Assembly: GCA_026785815.1 (NCBI GenBank)
Contig: JAJAZH010000207.1
Coordinates: forward strand, 1 to 5,088
Source of the DNA: Ramlibacter sp.
GTDB lineage: Bacteria; Pseudomonadota; Gammaproteobacteria; Burkholderiales; Burkholderiaceae_C
Length of the DNA: 5,088 nt
Reading direction: 5' to 3'
Shown: positions 1 through 5,088 of the stretch, piece after piece
Layout: each line of letters begins with the position of its first letter
Numbering within the stretch: the first letter of the stretch is position 1
Notes under the pieces: model-generated
The model's database searches: none
Told to the model about the DNA's origin: nothing
The model's input: the letters and a program-made list of their open reading frames with translations, nothing else
Made by a program: the position numbers and the translations under genes

Positions 1-322
1 CCTCAGTGCCGAGGAAGGCGGCGGCTTCCTGATTTCCTTTCCGGACTTCTCCGAATGCATCTCCGACGGAGAGACCGTCGAGGACGCGTTGAAGAACGGG
101 CGAGAAGCATTGAAGGCCACCATAGCTGCGCAAAAGGCAAAGGGTCATCCCGTCCCTGCTGCCAATGGGGGAGGAGTGGCCTCCGGGAAATTAGATGCGA
201 GAGTTCCGAAGACAGTCCACGCACAACTCACCACCCGGGCCAAGGCCGAAGGCGTTTCCCTGAATGCGCTGGTTCTCACATTCATCGCGCAGGGTCTCGG
301 GCGCAAAGAGGGACGAGCCTAA
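1..322 (+). CDS. hicB: HicB-family antitoxin (5' end outside window)
   Basis: The + frame starting at base 2 is open from the window edge to a TAA at 320-322, giving 106 visible residues. The N-terminal half has the HicB fold signature: an acidic Glu-Glu-Gly-Gly-Gly turn, the strand FLISFPDFSECISDGET (visible residues 9-25), then a helix (VEDALKNGREAL). The C-terminal part (about 63-100) looks like a ribbon-helix-helix DNA-binding domain: strand LDARVPKTVH, then two helices ending in NALVLTFIAQGLG. HicB proteins neutralise the HicA mRNA interferase and repress the hicAB operon, with the RHH domain binding the operator. Family length suggests only about 10 residues are missing. A TTG at 89 could be taken as a start, but it would discard most of the conserved N-terminal domain, so the gene must begin before the window. 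A hicA partner would be expected just upstream and cannot be seen. Solitary HicB-like proteins also exist, so toxin-antitoxin activity is inferred. Confidence 0.85.
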   Translation, partial: LSAEEGGGFLISFPDFSECISDGETVEDALKNGREALKATIAAQKAKGHPVPAANGGGVASGKLDARVPKTVHAQLTTRAKAEGVSLNALVLTFIAQGLGRKEGRA

Positions 323-339
323 AGCGTGTTCACACTATT

Positions 340-370
340 TCCGGCTCTTTCGCCTTCGCGAAGTTCCGGA
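340..370. terminator. Imperfect hairpin between convergent genes, possible bidirectional terminator
   Basis: An outer stem of 5 bp (TCCGG at 340-344 with CCGGA at 366-370) encloses a small internal bulge. An inner stem of 5 bp follows (TTCGC at 349-353 with GCGAA at 358-362) with loop CTTC. It lies 17 bases after the antitoxin stop and directly abuts the stop codon of the minus-strand aminotransferase, which is where a shared terminator would sit. No T-run follows on either strand, so it is not a canonical intrinsic terminator. It may instead be an mRNA 3'-end stabilising structure or chance. Confidence 0.3.
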
Positions 371-1621
371 TCAAGCCGCCTTCTGCAGCGGCATCCGCGA
401 GGGATGGCCGGCGAAGTAATCCATCGCGGCGGCGACGCCGGAGCCGGCCAGCTTCACGCCCGACAGCTTCAGGCCCATCTCGCAGCCTGCCAGCGCGCCC
501 ATCAGCGTCAGGTCGTTGCAGTCGCCCAGGTGACCGATGCGGAACATCCGGCCCTTGACCTTGCCCAGGCCGGTGCCGAGCGAGCAGTCGAAGCGGTCAT
601 AGATCAGTTTGCGCACTGCGTCGGCGTCGACCCCTTCGGGCAGCATCACGCCGGTCAGTACTGGCGAATAGACAGCCGGATCGGCGCACTGGATCTCCAG
701 GCCCCAGGCCCGGACCGCCGCGCGCACGCCCTCGCCCCAGCGCTGATGGCGCGCGAACACCGCCGGCAGGCCGCCGTGCTGCGGATCCAGCAGCATGTCG
801 CAGGCCTCGGCCAGGCCGTACAGCAGGTTGGTGTTGGGCGTGTACGGCCAGTAGCCGGTCTTGTTCATCTCGATGATCTCGTCCCAGGCCCAGAAGGCCT
901 TGGGCAGCCTCGCGCTCTTGCTGGCTTCGATGGCTTTGGGCGACACGGCGTTGAAGCTGATGCCGGGCGGCAGCATCAGGCCTTTCTGCGAGCCGCTGAC
1001 GGTGACGTCCACGCCCCAGTCGTCATGCTTGTACTCGGCCGAAGCCAGTCCCGAGATCGAATCGACCATCAGCAGCGCCGGATGCCTGGCCGCATCGATG
1101 GCCTTGCGCACGGCCGCGATGTTGCTGGTCACGCCGGTCGACGTCTCGTTGTGCACCACGCAGACGGCCTTGATCGCGTGACCCGAGTCGGCCTTCAGCC
1201 GCGCCTCGATCCGATCGGCCTGGACGCCGTGGCGCCAGCCCGCGGCCGCCGGCAGCTTGTCATCCTTGCCCTGGTAGCTGACGACTTCCGTCTTCAGGCC
1301 CAGGCGCGTCGCCATCTTGATCCACAGCGATGCGAAGTGGCCGGTCTCGTACATCAGCACCTGGTCGCCGGACGACAGCACGTTGCACAACGACGCTTCC
1401 CAGGCGCCGGTGCCCGAGGCCGGATAGATGATCACCGGGTGCCGGGTCTGGAAAATCTGCTGGATTCCGGACAGCACCTTGAGCCCGAGCGCGGCGAACT
1501 CCGGGCCGCGGTGGTCGATGGTCGGCAGGCTCATCGCGCGCAGGATCCGGTCGGGCACCGGGGACGGCCCCGGGATCTGCAGGAAGTGGCGGCCGGTGGG
1601 GTGGAAGTCGAGGGTCAGCAT
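371..1621 (-). CDS. Class V PLP-dependent aminotransferase, serine/alanine/aspartate-glyoxylate type
   Basis: This is a 416-residue cytosolic enzyme of fold-type I, class V. It probably transfers the amino group of serine, alanine or aspartate to glyoxylate, giving glycine. Visible landmarks are the N-terminal GRHFLQIPGPSPVPDRIL (10-27), TIDHRGPEF (34-42), the cofactor phosphate-binding SGTGAWE (69-75), HNETSTGVTS (157-166), MVDSISG with Asp187 for the PLP pyridine nitrogen (185-191), GSQKGLMLPPG with the Schiff-base Lys213 (210-220), YTPNTNLLYGL (260-270) and FRIGHLGD with the substrate-carboxylate Arg361 (360-367). All catalytic positions are intact and the length is close to family norms (about 390-420). 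The ATG at 1621 is preferred because a GGAG lies seven bases upstream and homology begins right after it. A longer frame from 1687 would run through the promoter region. The gene is divergent from the FCD regulator and probably controlled by it. The amino donor cannot be told from sequence; serine-glyoxylate and aspartate-glyoxylate (BhcA-like) enzymes look alike here. Confidence 0.93.
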   Translation of the reverse strand: MLTLDFHPTGRHFLQIPGPSPVPDRILRAMSLPTIDHRGPEFAALGLKVLSGIQQIFQTRHPVIIYPASGTGAWEASLCNVLSSGDQVLMYETGHFASLWIKMATRLGLKTEVVSYQGKDDKLPAAAGWRHGVQADRIEARLKADSGHAIKAVCVVHNETSTGVTSNIAAVRKAIDAARHPALLMVDSISGLASAEYKHDDWGVDVTVSGSQKGLMLPPGISFNAVSPKAIEASKSARLPKAFWAWDEIIEMNKTGYWPYTPNTNLLYGLAEACDMLLDPQHGGLPAVFARHQRWGEGVRAAVRAWGLEIQCADPAVYSPVLTGVMLPEGVDADAVRKLIYDRFDCSLGTGLGKVKGRMFRIGHLGDCNDLTLMGALAGCEMGLKLSGVKLAGSGVAAAMDYFAGHPSRMPLQKAA

Positions 1622-1645
1622 GATGAGGCTCCAGGGCAATCGCGC

Positions 1646-1674
1646 TATTTTTGCATACAAAGTTAGCTTGTCAA
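1646..1674 (-). promoter_or_regulatory. Predicted sigma-70 promoter for the aminotransferase gene
   Basis: Read on the minus strand, a perfect TTGACA -35 box (1674-1669) is followed after 16 bases by AAAAAT (1652-1647), a 4/6 match to the -10 consensus. Transcription would start near 1640, giving a leader of about 19 bases that contains the GGAG ribosome-binding site at 1632-1629. The operator-like repeat at 1650-1661 covers the spacer and the edge of the -10 box, so a bound regulator would block polymerase. The promoter is predicted by eye only. Confidence 0.5.
1650..1661. promoter_or_regulatory. Operator-like near-palindrome, copy 1 (TTTGCATACAAA)
   Basis: This 12-bp near-palindrome has half sites TTTG and CAAA around a central AT, with one symmetric pair mismatched. 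It recurs exactly at 1715-1726. The shape resembles known sites of GntR/FCD regulators, such as the TTGTATACAA type. It lies inside the aminotransferase promoter and next to a gene for such a regulator, so it is a probable binding site. Direct binding is inferred. Confidence 0.65.
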
Positions 1675-1699
1675 GCCAAGCCTCCAATGGGATCTGGTT

Positions 1700-1728
1700 T
1701 TGACAGTCTATCTATTTGCATACAAAAT
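1700..1728 (+). promoter_or_regulatory. Predicted sigma-70 promoter for the regulator-dehydrogenase operon
   Basis: A perfect TTGACA (1700-1705) is followed, after an ideal 17-base spacer, by CAAAAT (1723-1728), a 4/6 match to the -10 consensus. The predicted start point falls at or within a base or two of the ATG at 1735, which would make the transcript leaderless or nearly so. The second operator-like repeat (1715-1726) overlaps the spacer and -10 box, a typical position for autorepression. Confidence 0.5.
1715..1726. promoter_or_regulatory. Operator-like near-palindrome, copy 2 (TTTGCATACAAA)
   Basis: This is an exact second copy of the 12-bp element, 65 bases from the first, which is about six helical turns, so both sites could be on the same face of the DNA. 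It ends 8 bases before the regulator start codon. The position suggests negative autoregulation by the FCD-type regulator, and the spacing would allow cooperative binding or looping between copies. These roles are inferred. Confidence 0.65.
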
Positions 1729-1734
1729 GGCCGC

Positions 1735-2427
1735 ATGTCTGCTGAAATCATTTCCATCCCGCGTGCCTCACTGCACGAACAAGTGGCCCTGCGCCTGCGC
1801 CAGATGCTGGTCGAAAACCAGATCGCGCCCGGCGCGAAGCTCAATGAGCGCGAGCTGGCTGGGGTGCTGCAGGTCTCCCGCACACCGCTGCGCGAAGCGA
1901 TCAAGATGCTGGCCGCCGAAGGCCTGGTGGAGTTGCTGCCGAACCGCGGCGCGATCGCCGTGGAACTGACTGAGACCGATGTGCAGAACACGTTCGAAGT
2001 GATGGCGGGGCTGGAGGCGATGTCGGGCGAACTGGCCGCCGAGCGCATCACCGACGCCGAGCTGGCCGAGATCCGTGCCATGCATTTCGAGATGATGGCC
2101 GCTTACTTCCGGCGCGACCTGTCGGGCTACTACCGGCTCAATGCCGCCATCCACCGCGCCATCAATGCCGCCGCCAGGAACCCGGTGCTGACCACCCTCT
2201 ACAACCAGGTCAACGCGCGGCTGCAGGCGCTGCGATTTCGCTCCAACCAGGACGAAGCCAAGTGGAAGCAGGCGCTGGCGGAGCACGAGCGGATGATCGA
2301 TGCGCTCGGCCGGCGCGACGCTGGCGCCATGCGCGCGGTGTTGCGGGAGCACCTCGACCACAAGCGCGACGTGGTGGTCGACCAACTGCGCCAGGGCGCG
2401 ACGCAGGCCGTCGGGGCCGCGCGATGA
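1735..2427 (+). CDS. GntR-family transcriptional regulator, FCD (FadR) subfamily
   Basis: This is a 230-residue DNA-binding regulator. Residues 12-77 form the GntR winged helix-turn-helix: SLHEQVALRLRQML, the PGAKLNERELA turn (32-42), recognition region VSRTPLREAIKMLAAEGLVE (48-66), and wing LLPNRGAIAVEL (67-78). Residues about 84-215 are the all-helical FCD effector domain. Its likely metal or ligand positions are Asn136 and His140 (NAAIH), His184 (AEHERM) and His206 (REHLDH). FCD regulators usually sense small carboxylates and release DNA on binding them. The ATG at 1735 is chosen because the GntR domain starts just after it. A longer frame from a TTG at 1651 would translate through the promoter and both operator copies. 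There is no clear Shine-Dalgarno before 1735, in line with a leaderless message. The stop overlaps the dehydrogenase start (ATGA at 2424-2427), so the two are co-transcribed and probably translationally coupled. The likely target is the shared divergent region; the effector may be a hydroxy- or oxoacid. Confidence 0.92.
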   Translation: MSAEIISIPRASLHEQVALRLRQMLVENQIAPGAKLNERELAGVLQVSRTPLREAIKMLAAEGLVELLPNRGAIAVELTETDVQNTFEVMAGLEAMSGELAAERITDAELAEIRAMHFEMMAAYFRRDLSGYYRLNAAIHRAINAAARNPVLTTLYNQVNARLQALRFRSNQDEAKWKQALAEHERMIDALGRRDAGAMRAVLREHLDHKRDVVVDQLRQGATQAVGAAR

Positions 2428-5088
2428 ACGCCCCGCTGCCGCTGAAGGTGACGCGGGATGCAGCGCACCAGGCTTACGACGCTGTCGCCAGCGTCAGCAA
2501 CGAGGTCGCCGGCCGGCTGGCGCAGCGACTCGCCTCGGAAACGCAGGGCGAGGTGCTGTTCTCGAGCGCGGATCGCGGTCGGTATTCGACCGACGCTTCG
2601 ATCTACCAGGTGACGCCGATCGGCGTGTTCGTGCCACGCCACGCCGAAGAAGCCAAGACCGCGATCGACATCTGCCGTGACCTCGGCGTGCCGATCGTGC
2701 CGCGCGGCGGCGGCACCAGCCAGTGCGGGCAGACCGTGGGCGCCGGCCTGGTGATCGACTTCTGCAAGCATGTTCGCAGCATCCTGAGCTTCGACGCCGA
2801 AAAGCGCACCGCCGTGGTCGAGCCCGGCATCGTGCTGGACCACCTGAACCTGGGGCTGAAAAAGGCCGGCCTCTGGTATCCGGTCGACGTTTCCACCAGT
2901 GCCCAGGCCACGCTCGGCGGCATGGCCGGCAACAACTCCTGCGGCAGCCGCAGCATCGCCTACGGCAACATGGTGCACAACGTGCTCGGCGCCCAGGCCT
3001 GGACCGCCGACGGCGCTCTGCACGACTTCGGCCGGTTCGAGCAGAGCCAGGGCCGGGTGCGCGAGATCGGTGAACAGGTCCGGCGCATGGCGGCGGAGCT
3101 GGCACCGGAAATCGACGCCAACTGGCCCAAGGTGCTGCGCCGGGTCGGCGGCTACAACCTGGACATCTTCCGCAACCAGAGCGAGCGCCCGTACACCCAT
3201 GACGGCTCGGTCAACCTGGCGCACCTGCTGGTGGGCAGCGAGGGCACGCTGGCCCTGACCAGGACGCTGACGCTGCAGCTGTCCGAGCTGCCGCAGGCCA
3301 AGGTGCTGGGCGTGGTGAACTTCCCGACCTTCCACCAGGCGATGGATTCGGCCCAGCACATCGTCAGGCTCGGGCAGGCGGACGGCGCCGTGGGCAGCGG
3401 CGGCGGCACCCTCACGGCGGTCGAGCTGGTGGACCGCACGATGATCGACCTGGCGCTGCAGAACCCGGCCTTCGCGCCGGTGGTCCGCACCGCGCTGACC
3501 GGTTCGCCGCAGGCCATCCTGCTGGTGGAATTCTCCGGCGCCAGCCGCGCCGACCTGGTCCGCAAGCTGGCGCAGCTCGACGAACTGATGGGCGACCTCG
3601 GCCTGCCCGGGTCGGTGGTGAAGATGGTGGACGAGGCGCCGCAGAAGAACCTGTGGGAGGTGCGCAAGGCCGGCCTCAACATCATGATGAGCCTCAAGGG
3701 CGACGGCAAGCCGGTGAGCTTCATCGAGGATTGCGCCGTGCCGCTGCAACACCTGGCCGAGTACACCGACGCGCTGACCGAGGTGTTCCGCAAATACGGC
3801 AGCAAGGGCACCTGGTATGCCCACGCATCGGTGGGCACGCTGCATGTGCGCCCGATCCTGGACATGCGACGTGAGGGCGGCTCCAAGATGCGGGCGATCG
3901 CCGAAGAAGCATCGGCACTGGTGCGCAAGTACAAGGGCGCGTACAGCGGCGAGCATGGCGACGGCCTGTGCCGCGGCGAGTGGATCGGGTGGCAGTTCGG
4001 GCCGCGCATCGACGAGGCGTTCAGCCGGATCAAGCAGTTGTTCGACCCGGTCGGGATGCTGTGCCCGCAACGGATCGTGAACCCGCCCCGGATGGATGAC
4101 ACCCGGCTGATGCGCTTCCCGCCCTCGTATCGCGTGATCCCGCTGGCGCCGGCACTGGACTGGTCGCCGTGGAACGTGCAGAACGATCCCGCCACCGAGG
4201 AGATCACCGCGCCGGGCAGCGGCGGCGACCCCGCCAACGGCTTCGCCAAGGCGGTCGAGATGTGCAACAACAACGGCCACTGCCGCAAGTTCGACGCCGG
4301 CACCATGTGCCCGAGCTACCGCGTGACGCGCGACGAGAAGCACCTGACGCGCGGCCGCGCCAACACCCTGCGGCTGGCGCTGTCCGGGCAACTCGGAAAC
4401 GATGGCATCGCCAGCGAGGAAGTGCGCGAGGCGCTCGACTTGTGCGTGAGCTGCAAGGGCTGCAAGCGCGATTGCCCGACCGGCGTCGACATGGCGAAGA
4501 TGAAGGTCGAGTTCCTCCATCACTACAAGGCGAAGCACGGCTTCACGCTGAAGGACCGGCTGGTCGGCAAGCTGCCCGACTACGCGCACCTGGCGGCCCG
4601 GTTCGCAGCTGCGATGAACCGTCGCAACAGCAGTCCGCTGCTCAAGCGCCTGGGTGAACGGATACTGGGTTTCTCGGCCCGGCGCAACCTGCCGCAATGG
4701 AAAGAGCAGCACTTCTTCAACGTCCGGCACAGCGGCGCAACCCGCGAACAGGCGCTGGCCAGTGCCAAGGCCGTGGTCCTCTTCGTCGACACCTTCAATG
4801 GCTACTTCGAATCCGCCAACGCGGCGGCCGCGCTGCGGGTGCTGCAAGCCGGCGGCTACACCGTCCACGTGGCGAGCAAGGAACAGCCCGACGGCAAGCA
4901 CCTGTGCTGCGGCCGCACCTACCTGTCCAGCGGCATGGTGGCGCAGGCGAAGGCGAAAGCCGGCGAGCTGGTGCAGGCGCTGCTGCCGTTCGCGAGCAAG
5001 GCAATCGCGATCGTCGGACTGGAGCCGTCCTGCCTGCTGACATTGCGCGACGAAACCTTGTCGATGGGCCTGGGCGACGCGGCCCGCA
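2424..5088 (+). CDS. FAD-linked and [4Fe-4S] 2-hydroxyacid dehydrogenase, D-lactate/glycolate/D-2-hydroxyglutarate type (3' end outside window)
   Basis: The frame is open from the ATG at 2424 to the window end: 888 residues, with perhaps 80-130 missing compared with relatives of about 970-1020 (YdiJ-like proteins). It is a one-chain fusion of what GlcD and GlcF do separately. The PCMH-type FAD-binding domain shows YSTDASIYQ (54-62), PRGGGTSQCGQ (93-103), GGMAGNNSCG (165-174) and GSEGTLA (271-277). The FAD-oxidase C-terminal domain shows HASVGTLHVRP (467-477), YSGEHGDG (507-514) and FDPVGMLCP (540-548). The Fe-S part has C614-x5-C620-x8-C629-P and a classic C674-x2-C677-x2-C680-x3-C684-P. A CCG domain follows, with CCGR (828-831) and GLEPSC (865-870). 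Such enzymes oxidise a D-2-hydroxyacid to a 2-oxoacid and pass electrons through the clusters to quinone or another carrier. No signal peptide or membrane helix is visible, so it is probably cytoplasmic or peripheral. A GGGG seven bases before the ATG may act as a weak ribosome site; coupling to the upstream regulator stop is likely. The substrate is unresolved. Confidence 0.92.
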   Translation, partial: MNAPLPLKVTRDAAHQAYDAVASVSNEVAGRLAQRLASETQGEVLFSSADRGRYSTDASIYQVTPIGVFVPRHAEEAKTAIDICRDLGVPIVPRGGGTSQCGQTVGAGLVIDFCKHVRSILSFDAEKRTAVVEPGIVLDHLNLGLKKAGLWYPVDVSTSAQATLGGMAGNNSCGSRSIAYGNMVHNVLGAQAWTADGALHDFGRFEQSQGRVREIGEQVRRMAAELAPEIDANWPKVLRRVGGYNLDIFRNQSERPYTHDGSVNLAHLLVGSEGTLALTRTLTLQLSELPQAKVLGVVNFPTFHQAMDSAQHIVRLGQADGAVGSGGGTLTAVELVDRTMIDLALQNPAFAPVVRTALTGSPQAILLVEFSGASRADLVRKLAQLDELMGDLGLPGSVVKMVDEAPQKNLWEVRKAGLNIMMSLKGDGKPVSFIEDCAVPLQHLAEYTDALTEVFRKYGSKGTWYAHASVGTLHVRPILDMRREGGSKMRAIAEEASALVRKYKGAYSGEHGDGLCRGEWIGWQFGPRIDEAFSRIKQLFDPVGMLCPQRIVNPPRMDDTRLMRFPPSYRVIPLAPALDWSPWNVQNDPATEEITAPGSGGDPANGFAKAVEMCNNNGHCRKFDAGTMCPSYRVTRDEKHLTRGRANTLRLALSGQLGNDGIASEEVREALDLCVSCKGCKRDCPTGVDMAKMKVEFLHHYKAKHGFTLKDRLVGKLPDYAHLAARFAAAMNRRNSSPLLKRLGERILGFSARRNLPQWKEQHFFNVRHSGATREQALASAKAVVLFVDTFNGYFESANAAAALRVLQAGGYTVHVASKEQPDGKHLCCGRTYLSSGMVAQAKAKAGELVQALLPFASKAIAIVGLEPSCLLTLRDETLSMGLGDAAR

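Noticed and set aside
326..335. Small inverted repeat GTGTTCACAC after the antitoxin stop.
   Set aside because: It has only 4 bp arms with a 2-base centre, which cannot form a stable hairpin; it occurs once and matches no operator I can name.
326..1666. A 446-codon + strand frame opposite the aminotransferase.
   Set aside because: Its composition is typical of an antisense shadow (many His, Arg, Gln, Ala), it has no recognisable domain, and it is opposite a gene with all aminotransferase catalytic residues.
1671..1685. Short tandem CAAGC-like repeat between the two promoters.
   Set aside because: Two short units are too few to support an array or a binding site.
1622..1687. A 22-residue N-terminal extension of the aminotransferase starting at 1687.
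   Set aside because: It would cross the predicted promoter and operator copy 1. The ATG at 1621 has a well-placed GGAG and family homology begins there.
1651..1734. A 28-residue N-terminal extension of the GntR regulator from a TTG at 1651.
   Set aside because: The extension is encoded by both operator copies and the promoter, resembles no GntR leader, and the DNA-binding domain starts normally after the ATG at 1735.
1768..2385. A 205-codon minus-strand frame within the regulator gene.
   Set aside because: It is a shadow of the GntR/FCD coding frame and has no domain or ribosome-binding site of its own.
2199..4901. A 900-codon open frame on the minus strand, antisense to the dehydrogenase.
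   Set aside because: It is an overlapping frame kept open by the strong third-position G/C bias of the + strand gene. Its translation is rich in His, Arg, Ala and Gln with no family motif, whereas the + strand frame carries complete FAD, Fe-S and CCG motifs. It also runs into the end of the regulator gene.

Overview
The window is a GC-rich bacterial chromosomal segment with strong G/C bias at third codon positions. Protein style and gene types fit a proteobacterium, perhaps Burkholderiales or a related high-GC lineage, but nothing here fixes the genus. No RNA genes, insertion sequences, CRISPR arrays or phage genes were seen.

Layout: (1) The left edge carries the end of a HicB-type antitoxin gene on the + strand, cut off by the window start and ending at 322. 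(2) A 48-base convergent gap holds an imperfect hairpin at 340-370 that could serve as a terminator. (3) A class V PLP-dependent aminotransferase of the serine/alanine/aspartate-glyoxylate group lies on the minus strand (371-1621). (4) A 113-base divergent control region (1622-1734) holds two perfect TTGACA -35 boxes, one per strand. It also holds two identical 12-bp near-palindromes, TTTGCATACAAA, each sitting where a promoter's spacer and -10 element would be. (5) A GntR/FCD-type regulator (1735-2427, +) overlaps by ATGA with (6) a large FAD- and Fe-S-containing 2-hydroxyacid dehydrogenase (2424 to the right edge, +). The dehydrogenase frame stays open to the window end and lacks its C-terminal tail.

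How they may work together: the membrane- or quinone-linked dehydrogenase would oxidise a 2-hydroxyacid such as glycolate, D-lactate or a related compound to the 2-oxoacid. The aminotransferase would use a 2-oxoacid, most likely glyoxylate, as amino acceptor. The FCD regulator, encoded between them, probably binds the two repeated sites and controls both directions, including its own gene. This is a compact, locally regulated hydroxyacid/oxoacid utilisation module. The protein families are known, the exact substrate is not readable from sequence, and I see no clearly undescribed system. The most interesting element is the duplicated promoter-operator arrangement and the apparently leaderless start of the regulator gene.
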